64,000 bases of DNA, taken from Candidatus Hydrogenedentota bacterium. Lineage in GTDB: Bacteria > Hydrogenedentota > Hydrogenedentia > Hydrogenedentales > JAGMZX01. This document shows positions 10,139 to 18,782 of the stretch, piece after piece; the stretch's first letter is position 1, and each line of letters opens with the position of its first letter. Position numbers and translations under genes: made by a program. The notes beneath the pieces were generated by a model. The model was not told the origin of the DNA and made no database searches. It worked only from the letters and a program-made list of their open reading frames with translations. Location: assembly GCA_029556545.1 (NCBI GenBank), contig JAKQEQ010000159.1:29814-93813 (forward strand), given 5' to 3'.

Positions 10139-13100
10139 ATGTCACACAACACATTCACCACTAGTCTCCGTGTACTTGTAGCCATCCTCTGCGCAGTCGC
10201 GGTCACGTCCGCATGGGCGCAAGGCGCCGCGGACCCGTCCCGGCTGTTGCCGCCCATGCCGCCCGCCGCGGCGGGAATGGCGCCGCAGGCCAAGGCGCCT
10301 GCGGTCGCGTCGCTGGGACCCAGCGACTGCCAGGTCGCGATCAACTTCGACGAACTGACCGCGCCGTGTGGTTTTGCAAGTACGACGCGGCTCACGGGCG
10401 AGTATTTCTACCTTGGGCTCTTGTTCGAAGGACCGGGCGGCAACGACGGCGGCGCCGTGCTCGATGAGTGCGGGGTCTTTGGCGTAACGGGCCACTCGTC
10501 GCCCAATTTCCTCGCGTTCAATACCGGTTCGGCTCTGAGCGACGGCGGCGTGCCGCAGGGCCCGGAAACCATCACCTTCAGCAACCCGATCGTGTCCTTC
10601 GAGGCAGCGTTCGGCACCGGAACCGCCGGCAACCTGACGCTCACCGCGTATGATGAAGGGGGTGGAGTGGTCGATCAGACGACGGGCGCCATCGGACCCG
10701 CGTTGGCGCGCTTTGCCGTCTTCGGACGCGGCATCAAGACGGTCGAGTTCAACACCACCGCCGCCGCCTGGGTCTGCGACGACCTCTGTATCGTCGAGGA
10801 CGGGGGCAGCGGCGTGCTGGTCCTGCTCGAAACCTGCGGCGGCAGTGCCGACTTCATCACGCCCGCCCTGGCGAACCTCAGCCATACCGACGTCACCGTG
10901 GTCAACGATCCGGGCGATTATGAGTTCGCCATTCGCACGGGGCAGTGGGACCTCATTATCCTGGAAGAGTATGGTAATTATATTCCCGAAGCCGCGCTCG
11001 ACGCGTTGGTTGATTACCACAACGGCGGCGGGCGGATTGTTTTCTCCTACTGGGGGCTGGATGCGATTACCGCCCATCCGATCATGGACGTTCTCGGCGT
11101 CTCGTATGTGAGTTCCTATAATACTCCAGAATCCGTCTATGCCTGGAACCCGACCCCGCTCTTCGACACGCCGAACAGCGTGCCTGATCTAACGACGTTC
11201 ATCAATCCGTGCACCCAGGACGGCCACCGGGTCGAGCCGACCTCCGCTGCGGCGATGGCGGGATACACCGCGACGGCGCAAGCGAATGAGGCAGCCCTGA
11301 CCGTCAGCGGCAACGGAAGGGCCATTCTGAACGCCTTCATGCCGGGCACGGTCGACCAGGACGCGGACACCGACGGCAAGAACGACATGATCGCGTTGTA
11401 CGAGAACGAGATTTACCACCACATCGGCCTTGGCGACGCCGCCCTCGCGGCCGCGCCGCCCGCCATCGAGTTCCGTCTCCCGGTCGACGGCGCGGACGCC
11501 GAACCGGTGACGCTCGAAAACCTGAGTCCCGCGCCCATCAACTGGACCAGCGGCGTCGTCCGCGTGCTGATCGCCGCGGCAAGCGATCCGCCGACGTTCT
11601 TCCTGGACGAGTTCATGGCGGAGACCGGCATGGCCGTGGTCGATTACGTCAACACGAGTGGGGCCACGCCGACTGTTTCGGAAATGCTCAACTATGACGT
11701 GGTCATTGTGGCAAGCAACTTCGCGCCTGCCGATCCGGCAGCTCTCGGCAACAATCTGGCCGACTACATCGACATGGGCGGCAAAGTGATCAACGCCCTC
11801 GCCACCTTCGCGGGAGCACCATGGCAGTTGGAAGGCCGCTTTGTCGCGGACGGCTACGGCGCCTTCCTCAATGACGCCCCGACGGAGTTCTTCCTGCACA
11901 CCTTGGGCACTTTTGATCCCGGCCACCCGATTATGGACGGCGTCAGCAGTCTGACTGATAGTCTCGTGGCGACCGCCGTGCCCGCGCCCGGCGCCGTGGT
12001 CGTGGCCGAATGGGACAACGGCACGCCGTTGGTGGCTACTCAAGGCGACACGGTAGTCGGCTTGAACGCTTTCATTCTCGGCACGGGTTACACGGGCGAC
12101 CTCGCGCACATGGTCCGCAACGCCGTGCTCTGGCTCGCCAAGCGCGGCGAGTGGCTGAGCGTCAATCCGCCGTCGGGCACCCTGCTGCCCGGGGAATCCG
12201 TCGTGCTCGATGTCGCGGCCGACGCCACGGGCTTGCCTCTGGGCTTCTATGAGCCCCTTACACTGGGCCTGTGGGGGCCGAAGGGCGGGCGCGCGGAAGT
12301 GGACGTGTCCCTCGTGGTCTTTGACCCGTGCCCGCCGGACGCGAGCTTCTCCCAGCCTGTGGCCATGCCGCACGAGGGCGGCGGAAGCGCATACACCAGC
12401 AGCGATACCTCCAGTTACAAAGTCTATGAAAATGTTTCCGGATTGACCGGGAATATCGTCGCGCTGCAATGGTGGGGTCTCGACCTCGAGTGGCTTCCCG
12501 GCTTCGGCGAATGCGACCGGCCCGCGCCGGACCAGTTCCTCGTGGGCTTCTATACGGACAATGCCGGCCTGCCCGACGCGCTGATCGACGAGGTCACCGT
12601 GACCGCCGTGGTCGAGGATACCGGCCTCGTGCTGTTCGGAGTCTACGAGCAGAAGCGGTACTCCGCGACGCTCCCGAGTCCGGTGGCCATGCCCGAGGGC
12701 TGGATTTCGATCCAGGGCATCGACGCGGACGCGTGCTGGTTCCTCTGGAGCACCTCACCGGTCGGCGACGGTAACGGTGTACAGGATAGCGGCAGCCTCG
12801 TCAACCTCGGCGTTGACCTCGCGCTGTGCGTGACCACCCAAGTCACGGACTTCTGCCCGCCCGAGTCCATCTACAGCCAGCGTCCCGTCACCACGACGCA
12901 GCCGCTCTTTGGCCCCTTCAGCGACGACGCTTCGGGCTTCCAGGTCTATGACGATTTCAGCGGTGTCCCGGGGCCGATCGGCGGGTTGGTATGGTGGGGC
13001 TTCGAGTATTCAGGCGTGCCTTGCACGCGTCCGGTCACCGATTTCCTCATCGGGTTCTATGAAGACGACGGCGGCGGCCAGCCCGCCACGGGCACGCCGA

Positions 13101-14212
13101 TTCACGAGGAGGTAGTGACGGCGGTCAGGGAGGACACGGGCCTTCTGTATCTCGGGACCCTCCCGCTGCTCCGGTACACCGCCCCGCTCTCCGCAGGGGT
13201 GAACATGGCGTCCGGCTGGGTCAGCATCGCGGGCACGAACGGCGACGCATCCTGCGTCTTCGCCTCGGTCGACTCCGACCAAGGCAACCTGCACGCCCTG
13301 CATTGGGATGGTGTTACGTTCGGCCCCCTCGGAAAGGACATGGGTCTCTGCTTCTTGCCTTACATCGTCCCGACATGCACACCCATCGCGGATGCGATCT
13401 GCGACTCGGTGGTGTACGGGACAAACATCGGCCAACCTTCGGAGATCGATAGCTACTCCTGCTCCGGATGGTCGGAGACCGGTCCCGAAGCGGTATACAG
13501 CTTCGCCCCGCTGGCGGATACGGATGTGACAATGATCTTGTCCGACATGACAATGGATCTCGATATCTTCATCCTGGAGAATGAATGCCGACCGGACCAG
13601 TGCATCACGTATGGTAACAACGACGTGACGTTCTCGGCGCTGGGAGGAAGCACGTATTATGTTTCCGTGGACGGCTATGCCGGGGCGACCAGTGACTTCA
13701 CACTGACCATCACCTGCACTGGCGGTGAAGGCGAGGGTGAAGGTGAGGGCGAGGGTGAGGGCGAGGGCGAAGGCGAGGGTGAAGGTGAAGGCGAAGGTGA
13801 GGGCGAGGGCGAGGGCGAAGGCGAGGGTGAAGGTGAAGGCGAAGGTGAAGGTGAAGGCGAGGGTGAAGGCGAAGGCGAAGGTGAAGGTGATCCTTGCTTC
13901 AGCGAATGGCATACGGCGGACCAGGACCACAGTAGCCTGATCGAGTTGACGGAACTATTGCGTGTCATCCAGTTCTACAACTCCGGCGGGTTCCACTGTG
14001 CGGATGACCCGGGATCAACGGAAGACGGTTACGTGCCGGGCGTCGGCGCGAACACCACGTGCTGCCCGCACGCGAGCGACTACGCGCCCTCCGGGCCGGA
14101 CTGGCAGATTGCGCTGACCGAGCTGCTGCGGGTCATCCAGTTCTACAACTTCCCCGGCTATCACTACTGTCCGCTTGACGGGACGGAGGACGGCTTCTGC
14201 CCCGGACTTTGA
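10139..14212 (+). CDS. Large secreted multidomain protein with GE linker and C-terminal ELLRVIQFYN module
   Basis: Signal peptide MSHNTFTTSLRVLVAILCAVAVTSAWA; two ThuA/GATase-like segments; PPC-like domain (SYSCSGWSETGPEAVYSF...YYVSVDGY); GE linker; DQDHSSLIELTELLRVIQFYN. Confidence 0.88.
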   Translation: MSHNTFTTSLRVLVAILCAVAVTSAWAQGAADPSRLLPPMPPAAAGMAPQAKAPAVASLGPSDCQVAINFDELTAPCGFASTTRLTGEYFYLGLLFEGPGGNDGGAVLDECGVFGVTGHSSPNFLAFNTGSALSDGGVPQGPETITFSNPIVSFEAAFGTGTAGNLTLTAYDEGGGVVDQTTGAIGPALARFAVFGRGIKTVEFNTTAAAWVCDDLCIVEDGGSGVLVLLETCGGSADFITPALANLSHTDVTVVNDPGDYEFAIRTGQWDLIILEEYGNYIPEAALDALVDYHNGGGRIVFSYWGLDAITAHPIMDVLGVSYVSSYNTPESVYAWNPTPLFDTPNSVPDLTTFINPCTQDGHRVEPTSAAAMAGYTATAQANEAALTVSGNGRAILNAFMPGTVDQDADTDGKNDMIALYENEIYHHIGLGDAALAAAPPAIEFRLPVDGADAEPVTLENLSPAPINWTSGVVRVLIAAASDPPTFFLDEFMAETGMAVVDYVNTSGATPTVSEMLNYDVVIVASNFAPADPAALGNNLADYIDMGGKVINALATFAGAPWQLEGRFVADGYGAFLNDAPTEFFLHTLGTFDPGHPIMDGVSSLTDSLVATAVPAPGAVVVAEWDNGTPLVATQGDTVVGLNAFILGTGYTGDLAHMVRNAVLWLAKRGEWLSVNPPSGTLLPGESVVLDVAADATGLPLGFYEPLTLGLWGPKGGRAEVDVSLVVFDPCPPDASFSQPVAMPHEGGGSAYTSSDTSSYKVYENVSGLTGNIVALQWWGLDLEWLPGFGECDRPAPDQFLVGFYTDNAGLPDALIDEVTVTAVVEDTGLVLFGVYEQKRYSATLPSPVAMPEGWISIQGIDADACWFLWSTSPVGDGNGVQDSGSLVNLGVDLALCVTTQVTDFCPPESIYSQRPVTTTQPLFGPFSDDASGFQVYDDFSGVPGPIGGLVWWGFEYSGVPCTRPVTDFLIGFYEDDGGGQPATGTPIHEEVVTAVREDTGLLYLGTLPLLRYTAPLSAGVNMASGWVSIAGTNGDASCVFASVDSDQGNLHALHWDGVTFGPLGKDMGLCFLPYIVPTCTPIADAICDSVVYGTNIGQPSEIDSYSCSGWSETGPEAVYSFAPLADTDVTMILSDMTMDLDIFILENECRPDQCITYGNNDVTFSALGGSTYYVSVDGYAGATSDFTLTITCTGGEGEGEGEGEGEGEGEGEGEGEGEGEGEGEGEGEGEGEGEGEGEGEGEGEGEGEGDPCFSEWHTADQDHSSLIELTELLRVIQFYNSGGFHCADDPGSTEDGYVPGVGANTTCCPHASDYAPSGPDWQIALTELLRVIQFYNFPGYHYCPLDGTEDGFCPGL
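13722..13888 (+). repeat. (GGNGAR)n hexamer tract encoding (Gly-Glu)n linker
   Basis: Uninterrupted GE dipeptides. Confidence 0.95.
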
Positions 14213-14437
14213 GCCGGCGGCGCCGACTTGATTGAAGGAGCATCGTGCGCGGGCGGTTGGACCATCGGGTTCCAGCCGCCCGCACTTCTTCCGCCAGAGT
14301 CAAATGTTGCCGTGTCTCATCGGAATTTGGAATACTGGCGGCGTAGAATCGTCTTGTTATCGAGTGTCGGAATGTGCGCCGCTGCCGCGGGGTTTCCTTG
14401 ATTGAGTACGGTCGGCGCGAAAAAGAAGGAAGATACC

Positions 14438-15037
14438 ATGAGAAAACACTCGCGGATCCTGCTGATAATTGCGGTGGTCGGTCTGGCGTTGGTCCATATC
14501 GGCTGTGAGACCTACGGCCAATCCGCGGGCCTTGGCGCGCTGGTCGGCGGCGGCGCGGGCGCGATTATCGGGCACCAGTCCGGTCACGCGCTCGAGGGCG
14601 CGGCCATCGGTGCGGCGCTCGGCGCCGCCACCGGGCTCATCGTCCACGACGTGAAGGCCAGAAGGGCCAGAACCGCCGAGGAAACGGCCCAGCAATACAA
14701 TTATCAGCCATCGCAGGGACTGAAACTCCAAATCGAACGCTCGGAGGTGCTGCCCAATTTCGTCGCGCGCGGCAACGAGGTCGAGAGCCAGGTGCAGTAC
14801 GCCCTGCTCGGCAGCGGCGGCGGCGTCGAGGTCACTGAGAAGCGCACCCTGCTGCGTGGCGGACAAGTCGTGTCGGAGTTATCGTCCGAATCGTTCGTGA
14901 GATCGGACGGCACCTGGGTCAGCAGCCAGCGTTTCCGGCTTCCCAACGACTTGCAGCCTGGAGAATATGCGGTCATGCAGCGCGTCAGCACCGCGCAGCA
15001 CGTCGTTTCAGGCACCGCTCCCTTCACCGTGCAATAA
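14438..15037 (+). CDS. Glycine-zipper (YMGG-like) lipoprotein
   Basis: MRKHSRILLIIAVVGLALVHIGC lipobox; GLGALVGGGAGAIIGHQSGHALEGAAIGAALGAATG. Confidence 0.75.
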   Translation: MRKHSRILLIIAVVGLALVHIGCETYGQSAGLGALVGGGAGAIIGHQSGHALEGAAIGAALGAATGLIVHDVKARRARTAEETAQQYNYQPSQGLKLQIERSEVLPNFVARGNEVESQVQYALLGSGGGVEVTEKRTLLRGGQVVSELSSESFVRSDGTWVSSQRFRLPNDLQPGEYAVMQRVSTAQHVVSGTAPFTVQ

Positions 15038-15107
15038 CCGACGCCCTCGTTATTCGGCCCGCCGCCCGCTCCTTGCGCCGCACGGAGCGGCGGCTGTCTC
15101 ATTTCCG

Positions 15108-15137
15108 CCCTCCCTTCTCCCTTCTCCCTTCTCCCTA
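15108..15137. repeat. 7-bp-period repeat (CCCTTCT)n in convergent spacer
   Basis: cctcccttctcccttctcccttctccct. Confidence 0.85.
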
Positions 15138-15992
15138 TTCCCCCACCGCCCGCGCCGTCGCGTATTCTCGGATGCGAAACGCAATCGCGGACAGCGCGAC
15201 GAAGACCGCGGTTATCACCAGCAGCGTAATCAGCGCGTCCTGTTTCTCGATCAGGATCGGGTTCTTCTGAAACCCCAACGAGGTCTGCTCGAAGAAATCC
15301 CGCGGCCGCGCCACGTCCGTCTTCGGGAACAGCATCTCGAGGTATTTCTGGATCGTGAGGAAATCGACGAGTCCGGGAACCTGTATAGCGAGCCGCTGCC
15401 ACCCGAAAAGCAGAATCAGGCCGTAGATGATGGGCCGTTTCGAGAACGTGCCCAGGAACAGGCAAAGCGCGCCATAGGATGCGATGGCGAGCGTCAGCAC
15501 GCCGCAGTATTGCAGCAGCCGCAACACGTGTTCCGACGTGAATTCGAGGTTCGCCAAGCTGCCGCACCCTGCGAACACCAGCGCGGCGGAAACGCAGAGC
15601 ATGAACGAGCAGAGGAACACGTACGCCAGGAACCGCCCGATGATCCACGCCGAACGCGGCAGGGGCCGCGTGAGAATATACGCGATGGTCTGACCTTCGG
15701 CGTCTTCGCCCACGAGCATCCCGGCAAAAAACAACGCGAGCACCGGCGCCAGAATGCTCACGTACAGGTCTTCCATCATGCGGATAAACGTGACGTCGCC
15801 CAGGACGGAAAACGGGGTCCGCGACAGAAACGCCAGCGCGAGCGGCAGCAGCACGGGCAGCAGCGTGATCGCTGCCGCCAGGATAAGCCGGCTGCGGCGC
15901 AGCATCATCACCACGGCATGCGCGCATGCGACGCGCACGTAGCCGAAGTAACCGACCATGGGAGGCGCGGTACGTTCTTCCGTTACGGACAC
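15135..15992 (-). CDS. ABC-2 family transporter permease
   Basis: Multiple TM helices; SILAPVLALFFAGMLVGEDAEGQTIAYILTRPLPRSAWIIGRF; next to ABC ATPase. Confidence 0.85.
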   Translation of the reverse strand: MSVTEERTAPPMVGYFGYVRVACAHAVVMMLRRSRLILAAAITLLPVLLPLALAFLSRTPFSVLGDVTFIRMMEDLYVSILAPVLALFFAGMLVGEDAEGQTIAYILTRPLPRSAWIIGRFLAYVFLCSFMLCVSAALVFAGCGSLANLEFTSEHVLRLLQYCGVLTLAIASYGALCLFLGTFSKRPIIYGLILLFGWQRLAIQVPGLVDFLTIQKYLEMLFPKTDVARPRDFFEQTSLGFQKNPILIEKQDALITLLVITAVFVALSAIAFRIREYATARAVGE

Positions 15993-16001
15993 GGCAGTCT
16001 C

Positions 16002-16919
16002 CTAATGAATCAGGTAATCGAACACGGACTGCAAGTTGTCGTCCGCGCAGGTTATCGACCGAATCCCGAGGGTTTCGTCATCCATGAGTCCGTTCAACTT
16101 CTCATAGCACCCGTTGGGGTCGCGCGTGCGCAGGGTGGCCCGCCCGTTCTCGAACTCGATCCCGATCGTGGCCGCATCCGTTACGAAGTGCGCGGACATC
16201 CGCCGCGGGTCGCGGCACTCGACGGTGATCGTGTGCGGGTGATCGTCGATGAGATCGCGGATTTCGCGCACGTTGCCTTGGGCGATCAACGTCCCGTGGT
16301 ACAGCAGCACCACGTTGTCCGTCGCGCGCTCGACCTCGTGCAACACGTGGCTCGACACCACCACCGAGCGGCCCGCGTCCCCGAGGCGGCGGATCAGTTG
16401 AAACATCTCCTCGCGGCCCTCGGGATCGAGGCCGCTCATGGGCTCGTCAAGCAGCAGGAACTCGGGGTCGGTCGCGAGCGCCTGGGCAATCTTGACGCGC
16501 TGGCGCATCCCTTTGCTGTACTCGCTGATCGGGTCGTGCATCCGATCCGTCATCCGCACCTGATCAATCGCCGCCGCCGCCACGCGCCGCGCATCGCGAA
16601 CGCCCATCCCCCAGAAGCGATTCATCCAGTAGACGAACTCGAAGCCGCTCATGTTCTCGTAGAACTTGTCGGTCTCCGGGCAATAGCCGATACGACGCAG
16701 CACGCGCCGGTTGTTGCACGGCGCCTCGCCGAAAACCTCGATGACGCCGCGACTGGGCCGGTACAGTCCCAGCGCGAGTTTGATGAACGTGCTCTTGCCG
16801 GCGCCGTTCGGACCGAGCAGGCCGGTAACCCCGGCTTCGATTTCGACGCTCAGGTTGTTGACGGCGACCACCTCGCCGAACCATTTCGAAACTTCTTTCG
16901 CGCGAATGACGGCGCTCAT
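16002..16919 (-). CDS. ABC transporter ATP-binding protein
   Basis: GLLGPNGAGKST, YSKGMRQRVKIAQAL, LLLDEPMSGLDP. Confidence 0.95.
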   Translation of the reverse strand: MSAVIRAKEVSKWFGEVVAVNNLSVEIEAGVTGLLGPNGAGKSTFIKLALGLYRPSRGVIEVFGEAPCNNRRVLRRIGYCPETDKFYENMSGFEFVYWMNRFWGMGVRDARRVAAAAIDQVRMTDRMHDPISEYSKGMRQRVKIAQALATDPEFLLLDEPMSGLDPEGREEMFQLIRRLGDAGRSVVVSSHVLHEVERATDNVVLLYHGTLIAQGNVREIRDLIDDHPHTITVECRDPRRMSAHFVTDAATIGIEFENGRATLRTRDPNGCYEKLNGLMDDETLGIRSITCADDNLQSVFDYLIH

Positions 16920-17800
16920 GCGGCAACCTCCGCGCGACGCACCGCCCGGCAAATAATCCAGAAGGCCGTGACGCACACGAGGACGAGCATCCCGAGCGAC
17001 AGCCCGAGATCGATCCGTGTCAGATAGCCGCGCTGCCGGAAACACGCAAGCCCGATGCGGTTGACGACCATCGGGACGGACACGATGAGATATTGCGGGT
17101 CACGCAGCATCTGGGCAAGAAGCACGCCCATGGTCGAGCTGGCGATAACGACCATAAACACCGCAATGGCCGCGTAGCGCTGGCTCCGCGAGAGTGCCGA
17201 TGCGGCCAGTACGCAGAGGGCCGCGGGAACCACAATGGCGGAGGCGAAGCCGACGCTCGCCGGTCCCCACCACCAATTCGCCGCCAGTTGATCGAGGTCC
17301 GCCAGCAGCGCGTTGTGCAACGCCAAAAACAGGACGGCCGGCAGCGCCGTCAGCGAGAGGCCGAGCAGGACAAGCGCGCAGCACTTCCCGAGCGTGTAAT
17401 CTATCCAGGTCAGCGGTTTCGCGAAGTAGACTTCCATCAGGTTGTTCACGAAATCGTTACTGATCGCGCCCGATCCGGCGTAAATGAGAATGAGGAACGC
17501 AAGACCGGATTGAAAGCGGAGAAACATATAGAACAGCCGCTCATCCACCATGAACTCGCGCACCTGGGTCAGAAACCCGAGGCCGCTCTGACGAAACAAC
17601 TCCTGGTTGCTCCGGTACACTTCGTTCAGCAGGATAATGAGCACATAAAAGAGGCAATGAAGCAACGCGATGAGCACAAGCCCTTTGAAAATGCGCGCCC
17701 GCGCGAGCAGCCGCAATTCCTGCTCCGCCACGGTCCACCACCGGAAATGGCGGCGCAGCGTTCCGTCATAAGTTCTATACGTTTGACTGTAAATCGGCAC
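16916..17800 (-). CDS. ABC-2 type permease
   Basis: Multi-TM; 4-nt overlap with downstream ATPase gene. Confidence 0.82.
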   Translation of the reverse strand: MPIYSQTYRTYDGTLRRHFRWWTVAEQELRLLARARIFKGLVLIALLHCLFYVLIILLNEVYRSNQELFRQSGLGFLTQVREFMVDERLFYMFLRFQSGLAFLILIYAGSGAISNDFVNNLMEVYFAKPLTWIDYTLGKCCALVLLGLSLTALPAVLFLALHNALLADLDQLAANWWWGPASVGFASAIVVPAALCVLAASALSRSQRYAAIAVFMVVIASSTMGVLLAQMLRDPQYLIVSVPMVVNRIGLACFRQRGYLTRIDLGLSLGMLVLVCVTAFWIICRAVRRAEVAA

Positions 17801-17802
17801 GC

Positions 17803-18738
17803 CTAGCCCCTCCCCACCGCGTCCATGAAGGCTTCCTCGAGCGAACGTCGCACCGGACGGAAATGGCGGATGTGCGTACCCGCCGCGCGTGCGGCCTCTG
17901 AGATTTGAGATTTGAGATTTGAGATTTCAGAGGTTCCCGCACCGTTCCCCGGCGACACAATCAGGTTGCCGCCGCGTTCCGCTTTCCACACCATCCCCGC
18001 GCGATCGAGGGCCGCGCAAAACACCGCCTCGCGGTCGCGTACGCGCACCTCGAACAGGTCGTCCCGCGGCGTGGTGAGTTCGTCGATGCGCCCTTCCTGG
18101 ACGATCCGGCCGTTGTTAATCATGATCACGCGATCGCAGACGTGCTGCACGTCGGGCAACAGATGCGAAGAAAGCAGCACGGCGACGCCCCGCCGCCCGG
18201 CGATGTCGCGGATCAGGTCGAGCATCTGGATGCGCCCCGTCGGATCGAGGCCGTTGGTCGGCTCGTCGAGCAGCACGAGCTTCGGATCGTGGATGAGCGC
18301 CTGCGCCAGCTTGACGCGCTGGAGCATGCCGGTCGAGTAGGTCTCCATGAGCCGGTAGCGGCTGTCGCCGAGCCGGACGTAGCTGAGCGCCTCGTGGGCG
18401 CGCTCCATCGCGTCCAGGTAGCTCATGCCGATGAGACGGCCGCAGTACGTGAGGAAATTGACGGCGCTGACCTTCGGGCTCGACACCTCACGCTCCGGCA
18501 TGTAGCCGATGCCCAGGCGCACTTCGAGCGCGTGCCGCGGCATCGCTTTCCCGAACAGCGAGACCCGGCCGGACGACGCGCGGTTGAACCCGAGCAACGT
18601 GCGGATGAGCGTGCTCTTCCCCGCTCCATTCGGCCCGAGCAGTCCTACCGCGCCGCCCTCGATGGCGCACGAGACGCCGTCAAGCGCTACCAAGTCGCCA
18701 TAGGCGACCCGCACGTCCTCCAATTCAATCAAGGCCAT
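17803..18738 (-). CDS. ABC transporter ATP-binding protein with inserted ISNLKSQIS repeat near the C-terminus
   Basis: GLLGPNGAGKST, YSTGMLQRVKLAQAL, LVLLDEPTNGLDP; C-terminal RHFRPVRRSLEEAFMDAVG. Confidence 0.94.
   Translation of the reverse strand: MALIELEDVRVAYGDLVALDGVSCAIEGGAVGLLGPNGAGKSTLIRTLLGFNRASSGRVSLFGKAMPRHALEVRLGIGYMPEREVSSPKVSAVNFLTYCGRLIGMSYLDAMERAHEALSYVRLGDSRYRLMETYSTGMLQRVKLAQALIHDPKLVLLDEPTNGLDPTGRIQMLDLIRDIAGRRGVAVLLSSHLLPDVQHVCDRVIMINNGRIVQEGRIDELTTPRDDLFEVRVRDREAVFCAALDRAGMVWKAERGGNLIVSPGNGAGTSEISNLKSQISEAARAAGTHIRHFRPVRRSLEEAFMDAVGRG
17899..17932. repeat. 8-bp-period repeat (TTTGAGAT)n inside ABC ATPase CDS
   Basis: gagatttgagatttgagatttgagattt. Confidence 0.9.
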
Positions 18739-18746
18739 CCGTCGGC

Positions 18747-18781
18747 CCGTCCCTATCATCCATACCGTCCATGCCGTTCAT
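18747..18781. repeat. 9-bp-period repeat (GTCCATNCC)n
   Basis: gtccctatcatccataccgtccatgccgttcat in intergenic spacer. Confidence 0.75.
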
Positions 18782-18782
18782 C

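Noticed and set aside
14967-17027. 686-aa + strand ORF
   Set aside because: Antisense to ABC permease/ATPase genes, no recognisable motifs
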